From Adiantum capillus-veneris (Eukaryota; Streptophyta; Polypodiopsida; Polypodiales; Pteridaceae), in assembly GCA_014529385.2 (NCBI GenBank), contig CM043971.1:90577840-90637839 (forward strand): 60,000 nucleotides of DNA, read 5' to 3'. Of the stretch, positions 32,787 to 44,160 are shown one piece after another. A program made the translations under genes and the position numbers. Below the pieces are notes generated by a model. That model did no database searches, was not told where the DNA came from, and saw only the letters and a program-made list of their open reading frames with translations. How positions within the stretch are numbered: position 1 is the first letter of the stretch; each line of letters begins with the position of its first letter.

Positions 32787-35530
32787 TCACCGATGGTTGG
32801 CATATTGCATTGTCTCTCTCCACCGGATTTGACTTTCAAGAGCACTTGAGTTGTTGAATGCGTATGCTCGCTTTCTTTTCTGAAGTTGCAAATGTCTGAT
32901 TGCCTGTACAGTTGTTGAAGAGGCCAATACTTGCTTTTGTTGCATGCGATGAATGATTCTGCGATAAAACGACTGAAATAACTCCTTCAAACTATTTGCC
33001 TTATTTCAAGAGTCTCATGCTGTGTGTGTCTGAAGTAGGCATTTCTAGCCATGTAATGAGACTTCTCCAGGCCCTGGGTGTTCCATATACATGGATTATC
33101 ATACTTTTGGATGAAGTATGGAAAATGATTAAAAATAATGTGCTACAAAACAAGAAATTTATTTAGAAATTCAAATACAAACTTAGTACTAAGACTATCT
33201 GAGGTGCTTTGAATTTACCATGTAATGAGTGATTTGAGTGTTAGTCCATGCTGTCTTGAAGGATTTTTTTAGTAGCTGAAGGTTCTGTTTAAACTTGCTG
33301 AGATTATCCTGCGACCAATCATCATTCTCACACATTTGAAATAATATGTCAATGGAACGTCACACATCACCCTTTGCATTGCGAGTTGTTGGCTCTTGGT
33401 CTTTCACTGCTGAATGAAGTTTTTTCCAGTGCATATACTCAACTTTGCTATTGTAGGTAGAGTGATATATTGTGCCTCGCTTTGTTAGCTTCACATCTTT
33501 CATACCTTGAGGTTTAGATAAAAAATGGTGTGCCTTGACCCCACCTATGGATGGTTTGCAGGGTACATCTTTCTCATTGGTTGACCTTTTTTTGTCCCGC
33601 TGTATTTTAACATTGCCCCCTTGTAGACCAATATCTGACAAAACTAGTTCCAAAGCCTCTAGAGCGACTTGTTGTTCAGATGACTGTTTGATTTTCCAAG
33701 CAAACCCAATGTACAAATATACCAACTTCTCTACAATTTGGCAGAGACCTTGCATTATACAAATATGGACATTAACAAGTGGTATATCCAGAACTGGTCG
33801 GAAATTAGAGTCTTGATTGTGACGAGTAGGAGCCTTTCGCCACCACTTTGGGTCCATCACTTTTGTAGTCTCCATGCAATACAAGCATGGATAATTTGCC
33901 ATGGCACCCATTTCACAATTATACATACACTTCAGTGTTTTGAGGTCACCTGCAAGATGCCATTGAACTTGAAAGTCTCCTCTCTCATCTACAGCCAATA
34001 CCTCTCCTCGATTCATTTTCCTATCAATGATATCTGGAATAGGAGTTTGATGGAACACCCAAAATAAAATGTCATGGTCTTCTTTCTTTACCTGCAAGAT
34101 CAATCCTTATGAGATACGAAAAATAAATCTAAAATGTAGGTACAGTAGAGGGCTTGCTAGAGCTGCAAAATTGGAGATAACTAGATTACCTGAAATGCAC
34201 CAAGCCACCATATGTTTGTTTTTTATTGAACACTGAAGTATGAAGGGTCATCCGTGGGACATTTGGAAAGATCCCTATTCATTAATGTGATTGTAACTCG
34301 CTCTAGCTTCTTTTCTTTAAGAGTGTCACACTCATCTAGCTTCAAAACAAAATGTAGAACGCCACCTGTCTCTTTGAATGTGATATTGTATAACTTTACC
34401 ATTCTAGTTTGCAACGAAGTGAGGTAAGATATTCTTGTACTCATCATAAGTGACAGTAGTTCCCTGTGAGCTATAATATCTTGAATATGAAATGAACATC
34501 CAATGAAGTCTGTCTGTTCATTATTGAGCTGTAGTATTTCCTTCCAAACACTTGCAGCTGTTGGTAAAAGCTTATAATTTATTCCCTTCTTCACAAACAT
34601 GGAAGAGATAGACTGTTGAATAGCTGAGTAACCTCTTTTACTAACTCCAAGGGAGTCTAATATACCGTGTATATGCTTGGTAGGCACTGCATTATTTGAA
34701 ATGAATCTGTCAATGAAATCACGTTGCAAAACCTTAAACTTTTTGTCATGCATGATATCCTTTGCAAGACCACCAGTTATCAATGGCTTTAACTGCTTGT
34801 CTACATTGGCCTTCGGGTCTATGTTTTCTTTGTCTAGATAGATGGAATCTCTACAAATAAATCATAACTAACATAAACAAAAACTTAGATTAGTTTAAAT
34901 TAATTAGATAGTTTACAATGCTCACATCAATGCTTGGATTCTTTTCTTAAGGGTGATAGAGCCTACCTTCAACGTTTCAAGATTCTGTAGTTTCTTCTTT
35001 CGCACACAAGTGCCTTACATTTTCTCTTTGTTTTGTAATGACCGTACCTTTGTTCGCAAGACCTGTGATTCTTGTGTGCGTTGCATTATAGTCTTTTGGT
35101 GATGCAAGTTTGAAAGTCTCTGAATCTCATTTTCTTGGTGCTTCACCATGTCTTTATAAGTTTCTGATTTGTTGGTTAGAGCTTTACAGTAGCCAAGCAA
35201 TCCATTCTCTCCATTACCTGCAAAGGTCAATAAGTTAGTGGGATTTGAAAATGTTGGGAAAGCATTGGTCATGGGATTCAATAGATAGAGTGAGCCTTTT
35301 GTCCAAATATCTAAGTGTTTTGCTCCCTCTACTCCGAGTCTCTCTGTCATGATCGGTGTCACTTTGATGTTAGTTTTGCTTCGCTTACACAGTGGTGTAT
35401 ATTGGGGATCCAGGTCAATGTGTAGATGATAGAAGGGTCTTTCAAGGAGGACATTTGTGGGGGTGGAAGAAGAAAGGGAGGATTTCTTTAAGGTCAGCGT
35501 ACTAACAGTAAGAGAATTTGGAGAGAGCAA
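32787..35530 (-). pseudogene. DDE-transposase-like gene with three introns
   Basis: Four minus-strand exons: 35530-34926, 34850-34190, 34091-33219, 33142-32787. Introns of 75, 98 and 76 bp all have GT...AG ends and keep frame. Exon 1 encodes a coiled-coil-like Lys/Gln-rich region (EIQRLSNLHHQKTIMQRTQE). Exon 2 has DSLGVSKRGYSAIQQSISSM and VLKLDECDTLKEKKLE, the likely first Asp. Exon 3 has QWHLAGDLKTLKCMYNCEMG (second Asp) and NYPCLYCMETTK (CxxC). Exon 4 has HFPYFIQKYDNPCIW and NTQGLEKSHYMARN (likely Glu), then AYFRHTQHE and a basic helical end. This order resembles large uncharacterised transposase-like proteins I recall from invertebrates and early plants; that link is from memory. Stops at 35015, 34223, 33360 and a frameshift near 32990 suggest a recent pseudogene. 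Confidence 0.6.
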
Positions 35531-36155
35531 GTTTGAAAGGATACGTCCTATTTCCTTTGGTCATACATTTCATGTACAGGAAACTCCCTCCAATTTTAGG
35601 ACCTTCATTAAATGCAAATGAAACGATTTATCTTCAATCATCACGGCCGTTATGACACTATGGCAAGAATCTACTTGTAAGTGCACTTTTTGAATGGTTA
35701 TTCCAAGTTTACAATTGATTTTACCACACCTATTTTCTAGAGAGAGAAAGTCAAAATTCTATTTTTCTTATAAGGCCCTCTAAATGACCTCCAAAATTTC
35801 CTAATGTAGTTTGCATGATGCATTCAAATTCTTGGAATGTATTCTTGGTTTGACATGATTGGGATATTGTTCTCTAGTATCATAGTACTACCTTGGGGAG
35901 GTGCATTTATCAAACGGTTTGGTGGGTGGGTGGATTTAGGAGGGTTAATTTGTTGGCCAAAAAGCTGAACCCAATTTTATGTTGTCCATTAAGTTAAGTC
36001 AAAAATGGGATAAGAGATTCCAATCTATGGAGTGGTAATCAAACTTGGGAACAAGGGCTTTGTGTAGCTTTTAAACACTCATCCTAGAGGAACTCTCTGA
36101 CGGCTATGCTCGGCCATAACCAAAAAAAAAGTGTTAGTGACCTTGAACCAAGGGT
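35531..36155. other. Gene-less stretch
   Basis: Upstream side of the transposase-like gene, where its promoter and any terminal inverted repeat would lie. I saw no convincing inverted match to the sequence around 30902 and no open frame worth naming. Confidence 0.4.
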
Positions 36156-36284
36156 TGTTGGAGATTTATATGACTCACTCTACTTAACTTGGTCTCACCT
36201 ATATATTTGTATCTTATCCTCAACATGAATCAATCTTTGAGAGCATACATGGTGTCTCTCTCTCTTTCTATCTACATCTCAACA
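36156..36284 (+). repeat. C1 5' LTR (short copia LTR)
   Basis: 129 bp from TGTTGGAG to CTCAACA, with the inverted TGTTG/CAACA ends typical of copia, abutting a tRNA-iMet-type primer site. Confidence 0.65.
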
Positions 36285-36298
36285 TGGTATCAGAGTGG
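36285..36298 (+). promoter_or_regulatory. C1 primer-binding site (initiator tRNA-Met type)
   Basis: TGGTATCAGAGTGG directly after the LTR matches the known plant copia primer site TGGTATCAGAGC over the first 11 bases. Confidence 0.8.
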
Positions 36299-37229
36299 TA
36301 ACGATCACACGACAATTCAATTCATGGTGACAAAACAGAGTTTGTGTATGCAATTTGCATGTAAGATTCTGAATTGCTACAAATTTTATTTTTGAGGACT
36401 GATTCTTGTTAAGAATGGTTGTTTGTGTTAAAAAGAACATGATCAGTGTTTTGTGTGGTATTTATTGCTAATCAATATGGTGAATCGTTGATTACTTTTT
36501 CTTATTGATTTGTCTTTTGACACCCTCGACTTTGTCTCAATTTTCGGGGGTCTTCTACAATTCTCATCCAAAACTTGTTCGTCTCCTTGCACTCTTTGAT
36601 TTGAGTTAAAGGTTTGCATCAGTCGAAGTTTGCAGCAAAAAGTTATGTTGTTTTTACTACAATCGAGCTTGACAAAGGTTTCGTCCTCATGCGTCTTTGT
36701 GAAGTATCCACGATCTTTTTTCTAGTTTTTGCATCAACTTTTTTGAGAAAATTTAGAGCTTTGCTATTCATATTACGTTCATCAGTCTTGAGTCTCACAT
36801 CGCATCTCATGTCACTATTTTGCAGACTCTTTTATTATTAACGTCTCTTTTTTCCGGCTTTTTTGGGTGACGTCCCTCACATCTTTGGACGTTTATTGAG
36901 CATCCTTCTTGTGTTTATCATTGGCAGAACCAGTCTTTATATTTCTCTTCGCCTCAATTGCAACCTTCACCAAATATGGCGTGCAGATTCTGCAATCTTA
37001 TCTTATACGTCTTCTCACAAACAGATATGGCTATGAATATTCTTGTCAACGGTTTTCTCTTCCTTCTGGCAGGTGCTCTATCCTCCTTTCCAAGGCCAAG
37101 GATTTCCTTGTTTGAAAGAAAAGATGTTGTTAATTCTTGAAGATGATGAGCTCTCTGATATTGTTCTTGGAAATTGGTATGTTCGCCTCAGTCTTGTGTA
37201 CGAATCATGATAATGTGATTATCACACTG
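36299..37229 (+). other. C1 leader, no clear gene
   Basis: Lies between the primer site and the recognisable gag. Short open frames (36614-36841, 36909-37115) have no known motif; the N-terminal part of gag should lie here but is too decayed to read. Confidence 0.4.
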
Positions 37230-37800
37230 AAGGACCTGTATTTGAAGAATTTCATGTTGTGTATACGGATTGACAATGACGTGATAAAGCAGCTCGTTGC
37301 TATATTCTTTCTATTCTTACTAATTTCCTTTTTCTTGATGTGTATAAATTGCCTGCTTCCCATGATGTATGGAAGAACCTTATTGCAAACTTTCAAAAGA
37401 AATCTGTTACACAAACACTTTATTTGAGAGGTTTACTTAACAAGTTATAATATGAAGTTGATACAGCCATGATGGGACATGTTCAGTCTTTCAAATCCAT
37501 TATTAATCAGCTTGCTACTGCCAGTGATCCTGTTCCACAAAAACCACTGATTACACTTCTCCTTGACACAGTAAAGGACTTTCTTATGATAGCATTGTTA
37601 CCATTATATTGAATAAATATGGTCTTCATTTTGACTAAGTCTGCATGTCTCTAATTGAATACTCTCAATGTCAAGAACGACATAATGCTGGTCATGATAC
37701 ATCTATGATTTTACAAGAGGAGATTGCAAGCAATAACAATTTAACAAACAGTGAAAATTTATCAAACAGTTCTTTCACTAATCTATGAAAGTATATGCTT
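37230..37800 (+). pseudogene. C1 Ty1/copia gag
   Basis: Plus-strand reading gives DKAARCYILSILTNFLFLDV, then HDVWKNLIANFQKKSVTQTL, YLRGLLNKL, a stop, and HVQSFKSIINQLATASDPVP with PQKPLITLLLDTVKDF. This is the UBN2-type copia gag (VWxxL...FQKKS...LYLRxxL...FxxxxxQL). Stops lie near 37277-37283 and 37447. After about 37700 the match fades (ECS-like text) and the element is cut; no C1 pol or 3' LTR was found. Confidence 0.75.
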
Positions 37801-38770
37801 GTCTCTTGTGATAGAATCACATTTCTTGGACGGTTTAAGGGGTTCCCTATGCTTGACTTCCTAGGTCAACATGAATAGCAATGCAAAATTATAAATTTGT
37901 CTTACCGGATTAGCATGTTTGATTACCTCTCGTGTTTGAGGCTGGACTATTTCACCTTCTTTTGGAGTCCATACCTCCGCTTGCGTTATGATTGGACCTT
38001 CCATGGAGGTGGACCACATGGGCAACACAACGATGGTAGAGAATACTTGGAGATGGAGATGGCTTGAAGGTAAGAGCTTGAGGGAGAGAGGTTGAGGGAG
38101 AGAAGGTAACTCGGACGTCAAGGCAAGAGAGCTTCTGCTCCTGACAGTGTGTGTCTATGTCTCTTGAAAGTGAGGGAAGAGGGTCCTTTATATAGGCTCT
38201 CAAGATTAGCTAAGAATAGAGGGAATGAAAGAAAGATAAGTTTGCCCACATTCGCAGTTGTTTTTGTTTCTTTTTGTTTTTTCTTGAGGACACGGATTTT
38301 GATGCGCAATTTTGAGTCTCTAAGTTTAGAAGAAGCTTGGCTTCCAAGAAAAGAGCTCTAAACTAAACTCCCCCTCTTTCTTTTCTAAAAAGACTCTTTC
38401 TTTCCTAAAAATACTCCTTCTCTTGTAAAATTACTCCTCCTTTCCTAAAATTACTCTCTCTTTTATCTTTAGATACAATATTGAGGCTTAAGTTTCCCAT
38501 GAGCCTATTGTTTTCAAGTGAATAAAGACCATAAATAATAATTCCAGAGTCCGATTTCCGATCTGATTGTTCCATTTGAACGCATTATGACTTAATAAAA
38601 TGCGAACCTTAAATATTTGCAAAGTGAATAAAATACATTTATTGAAAAATGTTGGGTACATTACAAAATGTTTCAATTTTCCATTATTCTGCTTTCCATT
38701 ATTCTACTTTCCATCATATCTCTCTCTACTCCATTGCTAGAAGATCCTATTGTATTATGCATTTCTTACA
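37801..38770 (+). repeat. C2 5' LTR (3' part recognised) and flanking sequence
   Basis: The end, AAGATCCTATTGT...ATTTCTTACA at 38770, matches the end of the C2 3' LTR (46782) over about 100 bp, and a primer-like site follows. The beginning of the LTR could not be found; it should lie near 37880 if full length. An imperfect repeat of about 20 bp, CTTTCCTAAAAATACTC-type, occupies 38371-38463. Confidence 0.55.
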
Positions 38771-38829
38771 TGATATTAGAGCACTAGATTCTTGTAGCTA
38801 AGAAAGTACAAGAAGTACTTGTAAATGAT

Positions 38830-39174
38830 GTTGCCTATGCTAGTTTGCTATGCATTTTTCATTAGTCTTCACTAAAGGAAATCTTGATGACATCGAGACT
38901 AAACTTTGTGGAAATTAAAAATTTATGAAATTTTGGATTTGTATGAATTGTTGGATACACTGTTGGGCCCAACTAGTGCATGTCCACCCAGAGTGCTGTA
39001 AAACCTACCTTGAAAATTCAAGTCTTATAATCCCCCGGATGCTACTCTCCTACGTGCAAAGAAAAAAAGGAATGGAGACGCATTGTGTGCCATTGTCGTG
39101 TTTGTAAAGTGATTCTATTTTCACTTTGAATCTACATACGACTAAAGCACAAGATTCTTGGAGCATATTGGCTT
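38830..39174 (+). pseudogene. C2 gag, first part
   Basis: Frames around 38900-39170 give WKFMKF, VQRKK and a TTKAQDSWSIL segment characteristic of copia gag (a short W-rich start followed by the AxxxWxxL helix). The reading continues after C4 at 42374 with QYDNHTTFQNLQNQLATEKL in the same sense, which shows that C4 split this gene. Confidence 0.6.
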
Positions 39175-39199
39175 TGTTGGACTGGAGGGAGAGAGTGTG

Positions 39200-39218
39200 A
39201 GAGAGAGAGAGACACACA

Positions 39219-39252
<34 letters not shown>
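39200..39252. repeat. (GA)n(CA)n(GA)n microsatellite in the C4 3' LTR
   Basis: Compound AG-CA-AG tract; the partner LTR has only a short GA run. Confidence 0.9.
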
Positions 39253-39366
39253 CGACTCCACAATTGCAAACCCCAGAAGTGTGTAGAGAGCACACACTGA
39301 GCGTACATATACAGTGGGGACTCCTAGCTATATATAGCATAGGGGTTGGTATATATAGCTCCAACA

Positions 39367-40060
39367 CTGCCACTCAAATAGGAGTCCCTAACTGTGGATG
39401 AAAAAACCCTTGCGGGTACAAGGAAAAAACCCATAGCACCATATACATGCACTGTTATATTAACAATAATTAATGTTTAAAAAATTCATTTTCTAGGAGC
39501 TACATCACTTCATAATATACAATGTGTGCTTTCAAGCATCTTGGAACTCCTTCACTCCATAATATACAATGTGTGATTTCAAGCATCTTTGGAAGTTTAA
39601 TAAACTTATGTATACAATTGATGCTAATTCTTCAAGATATTTGAGCAACATCAATATCTTTGAGATGCTTCAGTATCTTTGAGCCCCTGCACACACTACT
39701 AGACATTACATTTATCCCCTGTAAACAACATCAACTCAAGAAACATATTGAGATGTGAAGGTTAGAAATAACCACATCACATTGTCTTTAGAGATAGCTT
39801 GCGATGTTGCTCTAGAGACGACTTAGAAACAAACGTAATGCTGATGCAATCACATGTGCAGACTACATAGAAACAAACATAATATCAATGTTATTACATT
39901 TTCACACATATATACAAATCCAACATGTAATAAACAAATTGAGGTCCCCAAGATCTCAATTGATAGAACTCATCATCATGGCTTCATGTACTATGGCATT
40001 ATAAGAGAAGCTCAAAAAAAAATTGAAATGGGAATAACCATCGTCCCATGGCATCTCAAC
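39367..40060. other. C4 interior, left part, non-coding
   Basis: AT-rich with short direct repeats, such as CATAATATACAATGTGTG near 39511 and 39556. No gene. Confidence 0.5.
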
Positions 40061-40063
40061 AAA

Positions 40064-40400
40064 TAAAAACATTGAAAGTGGCCTGAGAGAGTTCCAGGGG
40101 GGCCTCTTAGATATGCACTCAAGGCCCGAATAGCCTCGTTTGCTCAAATTTGATCCTAAAGATGCTTTCACACTCAAATAAACTTCAACTCTGCGTGGTG
40201 CCACCAAGGCTCCCGTGCGTGTCAAGCAAGACGTGATCTCGGGCTGTTTTCTGGACGATCCCATCAACAAGCCGCCAAAGGGACTCAAGTCAGTGGATGC
40301 AAGCCTCCCAACATCGAGCTCCAAGTTGCGGGCCTTTGACCTCTTGGTGAAGGTGTTCATCTTGAGTGTCCCGGGAAGCCCCGTAACACTTGGTATAAAA
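40064..40400 (-). other. GC-richer open segment inside C4, possibly captured sequence
   Basis: In contrast to its AT-rich surroundings this block has balanced base composition and stays open on the minus strand (39956-40360, 134 codons), reading RNLELDVGRLASTDLSPFGG, then LTRTGALVAPRRVEVYLSVK and KRGYSGLECISKRPPWNSL. I do not recognise the product. It lies between copies of a CATCATGGCTTTAYGTACCATGGCAT repeat (39970, 40416, 40487, 40560), as if it had been inserted into a tandem repeat. A captured host gene exon is one explanation; chance openness is another. Confidence 0.35.
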
Positions 40401-42210
40401 TAACAATAATAGTCATGGCTTTATGTACCATGGCATGACGGTATACCCCATGGCATTACAAATGCTCAAAAAAACTCTGAAATAGAAATCATCATGGATT
40501 TACATACCATGGCATCCAAGACACTTTCTTAAAATCAAATAAAAATTGTAAAATAGTAATCACCATCATGGCTTTACGTACCATGGCATCAAAGATGCTA
40601 GTTTTTTATGACGCAAGACAATGACTAGTCAGCAGATAATGGCTTGGTAAATCTTGTCATCTCTACATCAATGATTTACATGAAAACCGTCACACATGCT
40701 AGTATACCATTATAAAATGATCGTCAAATTACGTTAAGTATTTTATGAAAAAATTGTGACAATATCAATACCATGCATCAAGAACCAAAGCCATGGATGG
40801 AGAAAGAGACATAACACATAATATCACATTGAACCATGGATGAAGACACATCTTTAACTTCACCCATGATATCATGGAGCTTGACATGTCATTCTCGATC
40901 TTTGTGAACCTTGTAATTTCTATGTCAATGACGCACATGAAGACCATCCTACACATTAGTTTACAATCACATAAAACAATCATAAAATTACGTGAAGTAT
41001 TTTATGACATATTGCAACGAGATCATTAGAGTGCATGCCATAAATCACATCAAATGGTGTGACCCTTCTATCTACACATATCATGATGGGGAGGCTTCCG
41101 TAAAACATTGGAACATTACAACTTTTCTCAAATATGGTTCACTTAGCTTGTGTTCAATCTGCACTTGCATCATTTCCTAGCTCTAATTAGCAGACCCTTG
41201 ACAGTCTGCTAATTTCTTGCTAGAGTCCAGCTTCTGTTAAATCTGCACTGGTACTATGAGAAAATGTCTGCATAGAGATGACATCCTTGGCAAAAATCCC
41301 TTTAAAACCAGGCTAGCTTGGAGATATATTGAACACGGCCAGCTATAATAGCTATTTTCAATAACTATCTAGCTCTTGTGTAGCCATAAATATCACCACC
41401 ATACTTTCTACAAGATGGTATGAACCAGTTGTCTATAGTCTAGAACTCTAACAAGGCGTATGCAGCAAGCAACATCGTATTCTAGTAGTATTTATCACAT
41501 TATGTTGCTATGAATCACACACACCTGTGAGTTGTGCTAATTTTAGGGAATTGTAGCATATGTTGGTCATGTACCCACATCATAATAGTGTTATGTTTCC
41601 TCAAAATAGCATCAAATAATATTAGAGGTGTTGCAACCATTACACAAGCAATTGGGGCCAACGGTTGTAGATGTCGCTGTAGTCAAGCGGCCTTTGCCAT
41701 CGCTAGGTAGTACTGCTATTTCTTCAAGTTACTCCATAAAACACAAGTCACAAGGTGGCCTTTTCCATCGCATGATTAAGTCTTTATATGATCTTCACAC
41801 ATCTCTTCCATAAACTATTCCAAGGTCAACATGGAGAACCATCTAAATATGCTCCAAATACTCTTCACGTATTTGTGCTATCTCTACGCATATTATGTGG
41901 TAATACTCTTCAAGTGTCTTTGCTATATCAACCAAAATTACGTGGTAATACTCTTCATGTATCTCTGCTATCTCTGCCAAATTTATGTGGTCAAAACTAT
42001 GGATTTCTTATTGCTCCCAAATATCTTAATGCATCTCAATCCTAAGCTACTCCTTGGTCAATGTAGAGAACATTCATAACTATGTGAGGACTCTATGAAT
42101 CCTAACAAGATAGACATCAATAAGCTTAAATTAAACTTGAAAAAGATAAGCAAGTGTAAGCTCAAAAGAACCATGGACTTAGATTCCTCCATACACTCTC
42201 GATCCTGTGT
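40401..42210. other. C4 interior, right part, repeats
   Basis: Contains a 240-bp-spaced imperfect duplication (about 40665-40770 and 40905-41010, each with ATTACGTxAAGTATTTTATGA) and a three-copy minisatellite of about 60 bp at 41857-41995 (GTGGTAATACTCTTCAxGT). No gene-like frame. Confidence 0.55.
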
Positions 42211-42373
42211 TGATACCATGTTGAACTGGAGGGAGAGAGTGTGAGGGAGAGAGATGACTCCACAATTACAAACCCCAAAAGCGTGTGGGGAGAACACACT
42301 AAGTGTACATATATAGTGGGGACTCCTAGCTATATATAGCATAGGGGTTGGTATATATAGCTCCAACATGCTT

Positions 42374-42850
42374 TTCAATATGACAATCACACTACATTTC
42401 AAAATCTACAAAATCAACTTGCTACTGAGAAACTTGTTGACGAAGAGAAGATGGAAGCCTTTACCAAGTGAATTAATACTTCCAAGATCAGTAAGTTGTT
42501 GTTGGTGTGTCTTTTTCTCTTGAATATTTGGCTTGGCACTCAATTTGTATCCTTTCCATAAGATATAATGGTCTTATTACTACACTCAATACTCACGTTC
42601 GTCTAACCCCTCTTACCTTTAAAAAATGATGTAATGTTTCTTCTCGACTCAAGACTAGGGATGGTGGTGGTGATGTTGCTTTTCACAACTAGCACAAAAT
42701 CAAGGGGAATGTGTCAAATATCTTCAAGGAGAAACTCAAGAAGAAGAAAATTTTAGGTAGCTATTTTTATCATGACAAGAAGTGTCATGTTGTTAAAGAC
42801 TACAAAAAGAATAAAGTAGATGAGAAGAATAGCACCTCAAAAGATTCTTG
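42374..42850 (+). pseudogene. C2 gag, second part, with degenerate zinc knuckle
   Basis: Continues gag after C4 (TFQNLQNQLATEKLVDEEKM). Near 42720-42830 it reads KGNVSNIFKEKLKKKKILG, then SYFYHDKKCHVVKDYKKNKV, in the place of a CX2CX4HX4C knuckle, with Ser/Tyr replacing the first two cysteines and Tyr the last one. Several stops. Confidence 0.6.
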
Positions 42851-42939
42851 AAAGGAAAGAGAATCCACCAATATTGTTAAGGTAGAACTTGAACTATGGG
42901 TTGTCATAGACAAGGTATGCTCATCAAGTCAAACTCTAT

Positions 42940-43320
42940 TTGTTGATGGTTCTTGGATTCTAGATAGTGGAACATTGCAACATATGGAATACATCTCTAT
43001 GGTAAAAATTTTACATCTTCTTTGGGTGGATCTTCCTATTTTTTTCTATTAGTCGATGACTTTAGCAAAACGATGTGGGTGTATTTTTTTCAGGAGAAGT
43101 CTGAATCTTTTGGATAATTTAAAGTGTAGCACAAGCTTGTAGAAAATAAAATAGGAAAGAAGGTCAAGAAGCTTCACATAGATGGAGGAGTACAATTCAT
43201 TTCAAATGAATTCAACAACTATTGCAATGATCATGGCATCAAGTATCACCTTACTACTACTTACACAACACAACATAATGGAATTGTGGAACATTGCAAT
43301 AATCCAATTGTGGTAGAAAT
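42940..43320 (+). pseudogene. C2 protease remnant and integrase core
   Basis: WILDSGTLQHM near 42955 is the copia protease site (DSG). After a gap come FFLLVDDFSKTMWVYFFQEK (first integrase Asp), KLVENKIGKKVKKLHIDGGV (second Asp, with DGG for DNG) and TTYTTQHNGIVEHCNN (catalytic Glu retained). Stops at about 43118 and 43127. The stretch between protease and the first integrase block is shorter than usual, so the integrase zinc finger appears deleted. Confidence 0.75.
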
Positions 43321-43457
43321 GCATGATGCATGCTCAAAGCCAAGAATATATCAGATACCTTTTAGGCAGAGCAGTTAGTACAATAATGATGCATGATGCA
43401 TGCTCAAAGCCAAGAATATATCAGATACCTTTTAGGCAGAGCAATTAGTACAATAAT
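43321..43457 (+). repeat. Tandem duplication of 70 bp in the C2 integrase
   Basis: 43321-43390 and 43391-43457 are almost identical (one G/A difference near 43443). The duplication breaks the integrase frame. Confidence 0.95.
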
Positions 43458-43790
43458 ATGCATCCTTAATCTAAGCTACATAAAGGCTTTGAAATTAAAA
43501 ACACCTCAAGAAGTCTATTCCAGTATGAAACCTTCAGCCTCAAAATTTTTAAGTGTTTATATTATGCATATGTTCTTGATTCCCAAAGAACAGTTAGAAG
43601 CCAAAATCAAGAAGTGTGTATCTATTACTATAGTGAAGAATATAAGACATAAAGACTCCATGATCCAAAGGCAAAGAAGATACTCACTAGTCGTGATGCG
43701 GTATTTGAAGATGGGCAACATTCGGTGAAGAAACCACTTTTCATCAAACAAAGAAAAAACTCACCTTGTGCCAACTCAAAGTCAAGTAAA
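43458..43790 (+). pseudogene. C2 integrase C-terminal region
   Basis: The open frame 43393-43728 reads LKTPQEVYSSMKPSASKF and PKEQLEAKIKKC, then in a shifted frame EEYKT, HDPKAKKILTSRDAVFEDG. This is the GKRP-like tail that links copia integrase to RT. One frameshift near 43625. Confidence 0.7.
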
Positions 43791-44160
43791 AATTATAGAG
43801 GAGCATGGATTTCATTAACGTGGTCACAAATACGTGAACACGTTAATAACTTTGAGTGACAACATTTCAAAATATGTGATCTTGTTAAATATTCACGTGA
43901 CTTCTTCTTAACCTATAGAAATTGTACAATTTCATAAGCCCGCTTGGAGTTTTTCATTTCCTTGTGAGCTGGGTTTAGGGTTCACAAATTTTCCTAGTGA
44001 GCGCGTTAGAAAAAAAACATACCCAGCGGGTTTTTGGTGGGTTGACATGTTACTATCTACTAGCTTTTTTGTGATCACGTTAATTGTCATTATGTGAATG
44101 TGATTTTAAAAAAATGTGAACACAAGAAATTTCACATAATCACGTGAATACTAAATCCTT
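43791..44160. other. C2 integrase-RT spacer, non-coding appearance
   Basis: Unusual imperfect repeats of ACGTGAAxACGTTAA (several between 43810 and 44150) replace the usual linker. No open frame. Confidence 0.5.

Larger units (their letters stand above)
39175..42368 (-). mobile_element. C4: small non-autonomous LTR element with short LTRs
   Basis: LTRs at 42219-42368 (5', 150 bp) and 39175-39366 (3', 192 bp) share TGTTGGAGCTATATATACC at the start and a GGAGGGAGAGAG motif, and differ by a GA/CA expansion. The minus-strand primer site TGGTATCA (42211-42218) touches the 5' LTR. The flanks are GGCTT (39170-39174) and TGCTT (42369-42373), 4 of 5 matching. The 2.85-kb interior shows no gag-pol motifs. 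This is the size of a LARD/TRIM-like non-autonomous copia derivative. Confidence 0.82.
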
